Assembly (NCBI GenBank): GCA_913773715.1
Contig: CAJYHD010000076.1
Coordinates: 1 to 15,838, forward strand
Length of the DNA: 15,838 nt
Direction: 5' to 3'
From: an uncultured Sphingobium sp.
GTDB lineage: Bacteria; Pseudomonadota; Alphaproteobacteria; Sphingomonadales; Sphingomonadaceae
Positions 6,766 to 13,381 of the stretch are shown piece after piece. Made by a program: the position numbers and the translations under genes. Below the pieces are notes generated by a model. It was not told the origin of the DNA and did not search any database. It worked only from the letters and a program-made list of their open reading frames with translations. Numbering within the stretch: position 1 is the stretch's first letter; each line of letters starts with the position of its first letter.

Positions 6766-6840
6766 GCGAAGCCGTAATTCTCGGGGCTGTGCGGCAGTCG
6801 ATGCTCGTCGAGAAAATCGACAATGGCATGACCCGACTCG

Positions 6841-7167
6841 TCAGCTGGTGGCCTTTGCCGCATGTCCGTGGTCCGCTGTCTCGTGGTTTGAAGCCTCGGG
6901 TTCGGCCAGCGATGGTGGCGAACGGAAGCCCTCTGGCCCTAGAAATTCGTATTTGAGATATCGATCGGAGTCGATGCGCTCGAAAACCGCGTTGATGACA
7001 GCTTCCCTGGAGCCGAGGCCCAGACGATCCTGAAGTCGCTCTGCGATCGCTAATGCTACGGGCGACAGCGCCACGGTCGACCGCCGGTACCCCGCATTGT
7101 CTTCCCGCTCCTTTTTCAGGCGCATGGACCGCGTGCTTTTTTTGATCTCGGATGGGTCGCTGGGCAT
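6841..7167 (-). CDS. Ribbon-helix-helix-like small protein (possible TraY/TraM-type relaxosome or regulatory protein)
   Basis: This is a product of about 108 aa, not matched to a named family. Residues from about 28 to 63 read RRSTVALSP, then a helix VALAIAERLQDRLGL, a turn, and a second helix SREAVINAVFERI. That is the strand-helix-turn-helix order of ribbon-helix-helix DNA-binding proteins. The N-terminus is highly charged and lysine-rich and the C-terminus looks unstructured. The ATG at 7167 is preferred over a TTG at 7173; no strong ribosome binding site is seen. It lies between a repeat-rich region and the tra operon, where F-like plasmids keep traM and traY, so a relaxosome accessory role is an attractive inference. 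Orientation, leftward and away from traA, differs from F. Confidence 0.65.
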   Translation of the reverse strand: MPSDPSEIKKSTRSMRLKKEREDNAGYRRSTVALSPVALAIAERLQDRLGLGSREAVINAVFERIDSDRYLKYEFLGPEGFRSPPSLAEPEASNHETADHGHAAKATS

Positions 7168-7265
7168 AAGCAAGCGTCATTCTGCCACTCGGACGCTTAG
7201 CGCAAGGTGATGTGACGGTAAGACGGGGCGGTACATTTCGAGACTGGTAGTGTCGACGACCGACT

Positions 7266-7664
7266 TCAGCCGGTCAGCCCAGTTCGACCGATGCCGCGTT
7301 CGGAGCCAGTCACTATCTCGGGGATGTCGGGATCGGAAAGGATTGCCGAGAAATACTCGAGGCTTTCGGTAACTGCGGTCGCGAACCTCGGGCTGTAGTA
7401 CACCATCGGCTCGTGAAGGATGTCGACGGCGATATAGGCGCGGACAGGGTCGATCTGCAGGATATCAACAAACTGGTCGATCAGTCGCCCTGTGAAGGGC
7501 GTTTGGCCGGCTCGGATTTTGTTGACGAGGCTAAGGCTCTTGCCGAGGCGGCGAGCCATTTCGGCATTTGTCACTTTCTTCAGACGCCACTCAGCCATGA
7601 ACAACGCGTGAAGACGTTGTTGCCGATCTTCGCAGACTGAAGCCTTTGTAGACTGGTGGTACAT
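7266..7664 (-). CDS. XRE-like helix-turn-helix transcriptional regulator
   Basis: This 132-aa protein has a helix-turn-helix in the first half: the segment around residues 30-70 contains NAEMARRLGKSLSLVNKIRAG followed by TGRLIDQFVDILQID, the Cro/CI/XRE layout. The C-terminal half (AYIAVDILHEPMVYYSPRF...) matches nothing I recognise and may mediate dimerisation or sensing. ATG 7664 lies just downstream of a promoter-like site with a palindrome (7670-7716), suggesting autoregulation. Its place in the control block upstream of traA suggests it regulates conjugation genes. Codon use is less GC-biased than in the tra genes. Confidence 0.72.
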   Translation of the reverse strand: MYHQSTKASVCEDRQQRLHALFMAEWRLKKVTNAEMARRLGKSLSLVNKIRAGQTPFTGRLIDQFVDILQIDPVRAYIAVDILHEPMVYYSPRFATAVTESLEYFSAILSDPDIPEIVTGSERGIGRTGLTG

Positions 7665-7669
7665 ACTGC

Positions 7670-7716
7670 GACCCCCGTTAGGGGTCTAATACGCATCTAT
7701 CCGTTCACGTTGTCAA
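7670..7716 (-). promoter_or_regulatory. Promoter and operator-like palindrome of the XRE-like gene
   Basis: On the reverse strand, TTGACA (7716-7711) and TATTAG (7691-7686) form -35 and -10 boxes with a long 19-bp spacer. Directly downstream is a perfect inverted repeat, GACCCC (7670-7675) and GGGGTC (7681-7686), with a 5-nt centre; it overlaps the last base of the -10 and sits six bases before the ATG. A dyad in this place would block transcription, as expected for an autorepressor. Confidence 0.55.
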
Positions 7717-7736
7717 CCACCGCCACGCAGCGCGAT

Positions 7737-8234
7737 TCATGAACTCTCCGTAAATGTTCCATGAAATGCGGCGAGTAGCCCGATAATGAAGGTGAGCCGA
7801 ATTGGCGCAAGCGATCCGGATGCGTCGCCAGCATGGGCACGCGCGCGCTGAAACAGGTCATTCTGGTGCATCTGAATGCGTAACGTGACCCGAATCGGAC
7901 CGGGGATGTCGGCATCTCGCGCCTCGTGAACAAAGGGGGCAGGATCACGGCAAACGACGAAATTCTCCAACCCTTTCATAGAGGTAGCGGAAACAGTCTC
8001 AAATCCGCATGTGGCCAATGAATGAATGCGCATCGCATCCACGGCGAGGCGGAACAGCGAGTGATCCACTTTGAAGGTATAAAGCGCCTGGGGCATATCG
8101 GACCGTACGACAAAGCGGCGGGTGTCGCCATCGGCCGCATAAAGCCGACCAGATGCGATACGATGCGTAACCGGATCTCCTCCGGCAAGGCGCATCAACA
8201 AATAGTGTAATTTTTTTACACTGATCCAAGTCAT
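7737..8234 (-). CDS. Hypothetical protein divergent from the tra operon
   Basis: A 165-aa product that I do not recognise. It has no clear signal peptide, metal-binding motif or catalytic signature; a weakly hydrophobic stretch (PIRLTFIIGLLAAFHG) lies at the C-terminus. The start at ATG 8234 follows a modest AAGGCG ribosome binding site. A later in-frame ATG (8195) lacks one. An unusual feature is that the first codons overlap an inverted repeat (8204-8222) that is part of the 20-bp repeat pair in front of traA. Its divergent position relative to traA suggests a regulatory or accessory role in transfer; this is inference from position alone. It overlaps other open frames, but codon structure favours this one. 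Confidence 0.55.
   Translation of the reverse strand: MTWISVKKLHYLLMRLAGGDPVTHRIASGRLYAADGDTRRFVVRSDMPQALYTFKVDHSLFRLAVDAMRIHSLATCGFETVSATSMKGLENFVVCRDPAPFVHEARDADIPGPIRVTLRIQMHQNDLFQRARAHAGDASGSLAPIRLTFIIGLLAAFHGTFTESS
8198..8217. repeat. 20-bp repeat copy 1, with nested inverted repeat (candidate operator)
   Basis: ACAAATAGTGTAATTTTTTT is repeated exactly at 8299-8318. In this copy, AGTGTAA (8204-8210) pairs perfectly with TTACACT (8216-8222) across five T residues, giving a 7-bp dyad. The pair flanks the start region of the divergent gene and lies 180 bp before traA. Confidence 0.7.
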
Positions 8235-8277
8235 ACCGCCTTAGAATCCCCAGTAGGCGGGGCGTTGTTCCGGGCGA

Positions 8278-8292
8278 CCAAGATGTACTTGG
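8278..8292. promoter_or_regulatory. Small dyad between the two 20-bp repeats
   Basis: CCAAG (8278-8282) and CTTGG (8288-8292) are complementary around ATGTA, forming a 15-bp dyad in the 162-bp divergent control region (8235-8396). A second short dyad, CCCTT-TT-AAGGG, lies at 8346-8357. No convincing -35/-10 pair for traA was identified. Confidence 0.3.
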
Positions 8293-8298
8293 CGCGAG

Positions 8299-8318
8299 AC
8301 AAATAGTGTAATTTTTTT
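8299..8318. repeat. 20-bp repeat copy 2 (candidate operator)
   Basis: This is an exact second copy of the 20-base motif, 101 bp from the first, in the same orientation and about 80 bp upstream of traA. Here the sequence after the T-run is CCATC, so only one half of the dyad is present. A regulator binding both copies could control traA and the divergent gene together. Confidence 0.68.
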
Positions 8319-8396
8319 CCATCTTGCGGGAGTCAGTTTCTTCCTCCCTTTTAAGGGTGACGCAGCAATCCGCTTCGTCTTTCAAGGGGAAAGAGC

Positions 8397-8720
8397 ATGT
8401 CTGCACTTTCAATGCCGAAGGGTGGCCAGATCAATGGCGTCCTTCTCGGCCTGGCGATCATCGCGATGGTGATGGTCCTGGGCGCGTCGGCGGCGTTCGC
8501 CGGCGCCGATACGACGTTCAATACCGCGCTGACGAAGTTCACGGACTTCCTCGAGGGCTCGGGCGGCAAGATCATCACCGTCATGAGCCTGGCCGGCGGC
8601 ATCGTCGCGCTGGCGTCGGGCCGCTTCAGCCTCGGCCAGGTGGCCGTTCCCGTCGCCGTCGGTGTCGGCGCGGGCACGGGTATCCCGATCGTCACCTCGA
8701 CCGTCACCGCGACGATCTGA
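8397..8720 (+). CDS. traA: F-type conjugative pilin precursor TraA
   Basis: TraA is the VirB2-like subunit of the conjugative pilus. The 107-aa precursor has a basic start (MSALSMPKGGQ), a long hydrophobic leader ending ASAAFA and a likely signal-peptidase cut after A35. That leaves a 72-residue mature pilin, close to the 70 residues of F pilin. The mature part has two hydrophobic stretches (KIITVMSLAGGIVALASG and QVAVPVAVGVGAGTGIPIV) separated by a short polar turn, as in VirB2/TraA. The ATG at 8397 follows AAGGGGA (8384-8390). It heads the tra operon immediately after the regulatory region, as in F, where traA is followed by traL. Confidence 0.88.
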   Translation: MSALSMPKGGQINGVLLGLAIIAMVMVLGASAAFAGADTTFNTALTKFTDFLEGSGGKIITVMSLAGGIVALASGRFSLGQVAVPVAVGVGAGTGIPIVTSTVTATI

Positions 8721-8760
8721 GGCGTCGGCTGGATCAACCGCTGGGAGGGCGGCTTAGCTT

Positions 8761-9045
8761 ATGGACCGGTACACCATCCCTTCGCATCTCGACGACCCGG
8801 AGCTGATCGGCTTCTGGACGCTGGACGAGTTCCTCGCGATGGCGATCCCCTTCATCTGGGGGATCCTGTCGCAGCACGTCGTGATCGGACTGATGGTCTC
8901 GTTGCTCGGCTGGTGGGGTTTTCGGAAACTCAAAGCCGGCAAGGCCACGTCGTGGATTCTCCACATGGCCTACTGGCACCTGCCGTCGAGTTTTACCGGG
9001 CTGAAGGCGACACCGCCCTCCCACCTTCGCGTGATGGTGGGCTAA
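8761..9045 (+). CDS. traL: Type IV secretion protein TraL
   Basis: TraL is the VirB3-like inner-membrane component of F-type systems. The 94-aa length is close to F TraL (91 aa). The N-terminal segment YTIPSHLDDPELIGFWTLDE is typical, followed by a hydrophobic region (residues 24-52, EFLAMAIPFIWG... to LLGWWGF) that could form one or two membrane helices, and a basic C-terminal part. The ATG at 8761 has only a distant GGGAGG (8743-8748). traE begins immediately after the stop (TAA-ATG). Confidence 0.9.
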   Translation: MDRYTIPSHLDDPELIGFWTLDEFLAMAIPFIWGILSQHVVIGLMVSLLGWWGFRKLKAGKATSWILHMAYWHLPSSFTGLKATPPSHLRVMVG

Positions 9046-9633
9046 ATGGATTATTCTGTCGGTCTCGCGCAGTCGCAGCGCGTCCTCAAGCAGCGCAACA
9101 TGCTCGGCATCGTCGCGCTGGTCCTCGCGGGCCTCGTGGTGCTGCTGTTCCTGGTCGGCGCGACCCGTGACCGGGAGATCGTCCTGCAGCCGATCGTCCG
9201 CTCCCCGTTGACGCTCTCGTCGAGCGGGGTCAGCGAGCAGTATCTGGAGATGGTCACGCGCGACACCGCGCTGATGACGCTCAACCGCTCGCCCGAAAAT
9301 CTCGAATACTGGATGGACTCGATCCTGGCGATCGCCACGCCGGAAGCACATGGTTCGCTCAAGCGCGACCTGATGAAGATCCTCAACGAGCAGCGCGGAT
9401 CGAGCATCAGCCAGTATTTCACGCTCGCCGGCATGAAGGTCGACACCGAGAAACTGACCTCGGAAGTGACCGGCACGCTGCACACCGTCGTCGGCTCGAA
9501 GTCGGTCACCGCCGAGCCGAAGACGTTCCGCTTCTACTGGGCGTATCGCGGCCTGACTCTCCAGCTCAAGGGCTTCGGGATGGTCACCAAGGCCGACAAG
9601 GACGCCGCGGCAACCATCGGAGACGACGCATGA
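9046..9633 (+). CDS. traE: Type IV secretion protein TraE
   Basis: TraE is the VirB8-like protein of the F-type system, anchored in the inner membrane with a periplasmic domain. The 195-aa product (F TraE is 188 aa) has a short cytoplasmic N-terminus, one transmembrane helix at about residues 20-38 (LGIVALVLAGLVVLLFLVG) and a periplasmic domain of about 155 residues including the segment SGVSEQYLEMVTRDTALMTLNRSPENLEYW. The ATG abuts the traL stop, and the end overlaps traK as ATGA, so translation is coupled on both sides. Confidence 0.92.
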   Translation: MDYSVGLAQSQRVLKQRNMLGIVALVLAGLVVLLFLVGATRDREIVLQPIVRSPLTLSSSGVSEQYLEMVTRDTALMTLNRSPENLEYWMDSILAIATPEAHGSLKRDLMKILNEQRGSSISQYFTLAGMKVDTEKLTSEVTGTLHTVVGSKSVTAEPKTFRFYWAYRGLTLQLKGFGMVTKADKDAAATIGDDA

Positions 9634-10442
9634 CCGCCTGGGTCGCAGTCGGGCTGATCGGGGGCGGGACCGCCTTCGCATCGCGCCTGTGTTCGCTATC
9701 GCGCCTGATCGGGGCAGGGATGATCGTCGCGGGCGGAATGGTGCTCGCCGCGCCAGCCTTTGCCGACGAGCATGTGCTGGCGAAGGACAACAGCGAGGTC
9801 GCCTGCACGATGTCGAAGTCGGGGCTGACCCGCGTCAGCCTCAAGGACGATCGCTTCGCCAGCGTCTCGAAGCTGACCACCGGGGTCGATACCGACGATT
9901 TCACCGTGGTCAACGAACCGACCCGGGGCGACATCTATGTGTCGGTCCCGGAAGCCTATTCTCGGCCGAACGTGTCGTTCTTCGGCACCACGTCGAAGGG
10001 CTATGTCTACAAATTCTCGTGCCGCCTCGCCGGTGACGACGCGCAGCAGGTGTTCGTCGAGAATAAGGATATCGGTGGCGCCGCGGAAACGCAGGTCGCG
10101 GCCGTCGCGGCATCGCCGCAGGAGGCGTCCGCCACGCTGGTCCAGGCGATGTTCCAGTCCGCGCCGCTCGAAGGGTTCGAGGTCAGGCCCGCGGTCACCG
10201 ACCCGGTGATGATTGGCTCGCTCAAGGTCCAGATGGTCGCCGAGTATCGCGGCGCCAGCCTCGCAGGCCGCACGCTCAGGATCGAGAACCGGGGCAAGGT
10301 TCCGGTCGCGCTGGGCGAGGGAACGATCGCACCGTCGAACGCGATCGCGGTCTCGGTCGCCAACCCCAACCTCAAGCCCGGTGAAGCCACCACCGCCTAT
10401 ATCGTCACGCCTTCGGGCCTCGCCAACGGAGTGCGGCCATGA
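9630..10442 (+). CDS. traK: Type IV secretion protein TraK (secretin-like core component)
   Basis: TraK is the VirB9-like periplasmic component that forms the outer-membrane core with TraB and TraV. The 270-aa precursor has a long N-terminus leading to a signal-like hydrophobic stretch that ends LAAPAFA at about residue 45, so the mature protein would begin DEHVLAKDNSEV. The segments DDRFASVSKLTTG, TRGDIYVSVPEA and SFFGTTSKGYVYKF fit the beta-rich TraK N-terminal domain, and the C-terminal half is also beta-rich. The ATG overlaps the traE stop as ATGA. The signal region is longer than usual; an internal ATG at residue 31 would give a compact signal peptide, but the coupled start seems more likely. 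Confidence 0.9.
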   Translation: MTAWVAVGLIGGGTAFASRLCSLSRLIGAGMIVAGGMVLAAPAFADEHVLAKDNSEVACTMSKSGLTRVSLKDDRFASVSKLTTGVDTDDFTVVNEPTRGDIYVSVPEAYSRPNVSFFGTTSKGYVYKFSCRLAGDDAQQVFVENKDIGGAAETQVAAVAASPQEASATLVQAMFQSAPLEGFEVRPAVTDPVMIGSLKVQMVAEYRGASLAGRTLRIENRGKVPVALGEGTIAPSNAIAVSVANPNLKPGEATTAYIVTPSGLANGVRP

Positions 10443-11761
10443 GCCTCAAGGACATCTTCCAGCGTAACCGTGCCAAGCAGCTCGATACCGAGCCGGAGGA
10501 GGGCGGGGACAGCGAGCTGATGGCCGGCAACGATGCCGTCCGCAAGAAGCAGCTGCTCTACCTCGGCTGTGGTGGCGCCGTCGCGCTGGTGCTGGGCTCC
10601 TGGTACGTCATGGGCGACGATGCCAAGCTGAAGCCGGTCGGCACCGACGGGAAGGAGGTGAAGATCACCACCGACGACATGGTCAACCGGAACATGTCGC
10701 AGCGTGAATGGCAGGCCGCATCCGAAGCGCAGATGCAGTCGATCAACAATCAGCTGAAGGGCGTCGACGGCCAGCGCGCGCAGATGGAGCAGTTGCAGGC
10801 GCAGATCGCCGCGCTCCAGGGCGAGAAGCAGTCGATGGCGAGCGATGGCCAGCGGGTCATGAGCGCCTATCAGCAGGAGAACGACCAGCTTCGCCAGCAG
10901 ATCGCGCAGCGTAACGCCGCGCCGGCCGCGCCGGCTCCGACGCAGATGTATGGCCCCGGCCAGCCCAATTACCGCACTCCCGGCGCGCCGATGACGGCGG
11001 GCGAGGCGGCAGCGGCTGCGGTGTCGCAGTCGCGCTCGATCAAGCTGGTGTCGTTCGAGGGCGGCCCCTCGGGCACCGCGACTCGGATCTCGGGTGGCAC
11101 GACCAGCTACACCGACAGCCCCAATTACCTGCCGCCCAACTCGATCGCGAAGGCGAAGGTCATCGTCGGCGTCGACGCCTCGGCGGGGGTGCAGTCGCAG
11201 ACCGATCCGCTGCCGGTGATCCTGCGCATCACCGGCCCGGCGCGCTCGGTCTACCAGAACGGCAAGCTGCTCACGACGCGGATCGAAGGCTGCGTCATCA
11301 ACGGCGCGGCGCGCGGCGATCTCTCTTCCGAGAAGGTCTATGTGAAGCTGCAGCGGATGACCTGTCCGCAGGCCAATGGCCGGTTCGCGGTGTCGGACGT
11401 GAAGGGCTTCATCAGCTTCGCCGGCAAGACCGGCGTGCGCGGCCGTGTCGTCAGTCGCGAGGGCTCCTTGGCGATGCAAGCTTTCTTTGCCGGGCTTGTA
11501 GGTGGTGCAGGCAATGCGCTGAACACTGCCTTCAACCAGCCACTCGCAACCTTCGAGACAGACGGCAAAGGAGGGATCAATCGCACCCCGAGCATCGGCA
11601 ACGTCGGTTTGCGCGCTTTGGGCGGCGGCGCCGACGAGAGCGGTCGAACAGTTTCCAAATACCTGATCGAGCGCGCCGAACAGTACCAGCCCATCATCGA
11701 GATGCCGACCGGCATCGATGTCGAGATCGTCTTCCTCGAAGGCGTCTTCATCCAGAACTGA
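10439..11761 (+). CDS. traB: Type IV secretion protein TraB (VirB10-like scaffold)
   Basis: TraB spans inner and outer membranes and forms the core scaffold. The 440-aa product has a short cytoplasmic region, a transmembrane helix at about residues 39-58 (LLYLGCGGAVALVLGSWYVM), a Gln-rich coiled coil at about 84-160 and a Pro/Ala-rich linker. A VirB10-type beta domain follows (LPPNSIAKAKVIVGVDASAG, then LRITGPARSVYQNG, and a late segment ending VEIVFLEGVFIQN). F TraB is 475 aa, so the length is similar. The ATG overlaps the traK stop. The part from about 11460 to 11690 uses visibly less GC-biased codons than the rest of the gene. Confidence 0.93.
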   Translation: MSLKDIFQRNRAKQLDTEPEEGGDSELMAGNDAVRKKQLLYLGCGGAVALVLGSWYVMGDDAKLKPVGTDGKEVKITTDDMVNRNMSQREWQAASEAQMQSINNQLKGVDGQRAQMEQLQAQIAALQGEKQSMASDGQRVMSAYQQENDQLRQQIAQRNAAPAAPAPTQMYGPGQPNYRTPGAPMTAGEAAAAAVSQSRSIKLVSFEGGPSGTATRISGGTTSYTDSPNYLPPNSIAKAKVIVGVDASAGVQSQTDPLPVILRITGPARSVYQNGKLLTTRIEGCVINGAARGDLSSEKVYVKLQRMTCPQANGRFAVSDVKGFISFAGKTGVRGRVVSREGSLAMQAFFAGLVGGAGNALNTAFNQPLATFETDGKGGINRTPSIGNVGLRALGGGADESGRTVSKYLIERAEQYQPIIEMPTGIDVEIVFLEGVFIQN

Positions 11762-11781
11762 GCCCGGAAGGAGGCGGTCAC

Positions 11782-12594
11782 ATGGCAAATACTATCATGA
11801 TCGGCGCGATGGCGGGGGCGGCGATGCTGCTGACCGGCTCGGCCGAAGCGCCGATCGGCGCGCAGGTCCAGGTCGCGCTGCAGAAGCGGCTTCCCAAGAC
11901 CAAGGTCGATGCGATCGACTGCTCCAAGGTCGACGGGCTGTGCGAGGTCGTGGCGGGTGCGAACTTGTTCTACGTCGACAAGTCGGCGCGCTATCTCGTC
12001 ATCGGCCGCGTCTATGACATGGAGACGCGGCAGGATCTGACCGCCGCCAAGCTGCTCGCGCTCAATCCCGATATGCTGGTGGGCGGCGCGGCGAAGGCCA
12101 ATGCCACGCCCGATGCGCCCGAGGCCGGCGCGGCGCGGGCGGGTGCGCGAGTCACGACCCAGCCCGCCGTCGCCCGCACGCTCGATGTGACGCGGCTGTC
12201 GAGCAAGGGTGCGATCGTGTGGGGTTCGGGCACGCAGACGGTCACCGTCTTCTCCGATTTCCACTGCGGCTACTGCCGCGCGCTCAGTCAGGCGCTCGAG
12301 ACGATGAACGTGCGCGTCATCGAGCGCCCGATCTCGGTGCTGGGAAGCCGCGAGATCGCCAACCAGGTGCTGTGCGCCCGCGATCGTCATGCGGCGGTCC
12401 GCGCGGCCTATGCGCAGAACCCGGTCCCGGCAGGCCCGAAGTGCGACACCAGCGGTCTCGATGAGAACGAGGCGTTCGCCAAGGCGCACGGCATCAACGG
12501 GACGCCCGTCATCGTCCGCTCCGACGGGGCGGTGATCGAGGGTTTCAGGCCCAAGGCCCAGCTCGTCGAATGGTTGAAGGGAGCCAAGTCGTGA
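11782..12594 (+). CDS. dsbC: DsbC-like periplasmic thiol:disulfide isomerase
   Basis: This 270-aa protein probably corrects disulfides in periplasmic Tra proteins. A signal peptide (MANTIMIGAMAGAAMLLTGSAEA) is followed by a DsbC-type N-terminal dimerisation domain with KLLALNPDMLVGG. After an alanine-rich linker comes a thioredoxin fold with active site C162-G-Y-C165 (SDFHCGYCRAL) and the cis-proline P242 in NGTPVIV. Extra cysteines downstream (LCARDRH, KCDTSG) resemble the second disulfide of DsbC. AAGGAGG (11768-11774) lies seven bases before the ATG, and the end overlaps traV as GTGA. It occupies the space between traB and traV where F has traP. Confidence 0.88.
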   Translation: MANTIMIGAMAGAAMLLTGSAEAPIGAQVQVALQKRLPKTKVDAIDCSKVDGLCEVVAGANLFYVDKSARYLVIGRVYDMETRQDLTAAKLLALNPDMLVGGAAKANATPDAPEAGAARAGARVTTQPAVARTLDVTRLSSKGAIVWGSGTQTVTVFSDFHCGYCRALSQALETMNVRVIERPISVLGSREIANQVLCARDRHAAVRAAYAQNPVPAGPKCDTSGLDENEAFAKAHGINGTPVIVRSDGAVIEGFRPKAQLVEWLKGAKS

Positions 12595-13376
12595 CCCGAT
12601 CCGTGATCCGCCTGCCGGCCTGCCCGGTTTCCGACTATCGCCCGCACGCCCGCGCGAAGCGTATTGCGGCGCTGGCGACGACCGCGAGCCTGGGACTGCT
12701 CGCCAGCTGCACCACGCTGGGGACCAACATCTCGGGCAAGTTCGCGTGCGGCGCGCCCGAGGGCGGCAGCTGCTCGCCGGCGACCGTCATCGATGACAAG
12801 GCGCTGGCCGAGATCACCGGCGACAGCGGCTATCATCCGGCAGGCCCGTACCAGGCACCCGCGCGCAACAGCGGGGGAACGCAGCGGATCGCCTATGCCT
12901 CGACGCCGGTGCCGGCGCAGGCGGCGGGGGTCGGGCCGCAGAAGGTGTTGCGGATCGTGTTCCCCTCGCATGTCGACGCGGCTGGGCGCTTCCACGAGAC
13001 CGCGGTCGTGCAGGCGGTGGTCGACAACGGCCAGTGGCTGGCGGCGACCGACGGCCACGGTTCGGCGCTTGCCGCGACGCAGACGCTCAACGTCAGCCCC
13101 GAGATCCTCTCGCAGCTCGGCGCGCCGATCGCCGCGCTTCCCCCGGTGCCCGCCGAGGTCGCGCAGGTCGCCGCCCCGGCAGCGGCCGCAGGTGCGGCGA
13201 GCGCGGTCGGCGCACCAAGTGCGGCAGCGGTCGCGGCCGCGCGGGCCAGGGCGCGCGACGCGGCTGCTGGCAAGGGTGTGCCGATCGCCGCGACGCAGAA
13301 GCCGGCTTCGCCCGAACTCGCGTCGAGCACGCCGGGTAACCGCCCAGCGACCTTCTCGCCGCGCGTGGAGGACTGA
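12591..13376 (+). CDS. traV: Type IV secretion lipoprotein TraV
   Basis: TraV is the outer-membrane lipoprotein that anchors the TraK-TraB core. A lipobox L37-A-S-C40 marks the acylation site, with a long and basic signal region before it (VTRSVIRLPAC...RAKRIAAL). Directly after it comes the TraV signature GTNISGKFACGAPEGGSC. The 262-aa length exceeds F TraV (171 aa), mainly through an alanine-rich, low-complexity C-terminal region (about residues 185-225). The GTG start overlaps the dsbC stop. A further in-frame GTG at 12603 would shorten the signal only slightly. Confidence 0.88.
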   Translation: MTRSVIRLPACPVSDYRPHARAKRIAALATTASLGLLASCTTLGTNISGKFACGAPEGGSCSPATVIDDKALAEITGDSGYHPAGPYQAPARNSGGTQRIAYASTPVPAQAAGVGPQKVLRIVFPSHVDAAGRFHETAVVQAVVDNGQWLAATDGHGSALAATQTLNVSPEILSQLGAPIAALPPVPAEVAQVAAPAAAAGAASAVGAPSAAAVAAARARARDAAAGKGVPIAATQKPASPELASSTPGNRPATFSPRVED

Positions 13377-13381
13377 TCGTC

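Larger units (their letters stand above)
6451..6840. other. Gene-free region with repeats and small dyads (candidate oriT or transposon end)
   Basis: No convincing gene lies in these 390 bases; the open frames present have no family signature. The region contains four TCTC-N8-(T)(G/A)CGC repeats plus a variant (6526-6701), a perfect dyad GCGACG/CGTCGC with a 6-nt loop (6555-6572), a TCACA/TGTGA dyad (6750-6765) and a GTCGA/TCGAC dyad (6807-6821). It separates the mer-like operon from the conjugation control genes. No hairpin followed by a T-run was seen after the reductase gene. Confidence 0.6.

Noticed and set aside
6663..6956. 97-codon forward open frame in the repeat region
   Set aside because: It overlaps the repeat family and the ribbon-helix-helix gene, has no good start signal, and shows no recognisable feature.
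7999..8412. 137-codon reverse open frame across the tra control region
   Set aside because: It overlaps the better supported 7737-8234 gene in another frame and runs through both 20-bp repeats and the traA ribosome binding site.
10397..11788. Reverse-strand open frame of 463 codons opposite traB
   Set aside because: Antisense shadow; its sequence is Arg/His/Leu-rich as usual for the complement of GC-rich genes.
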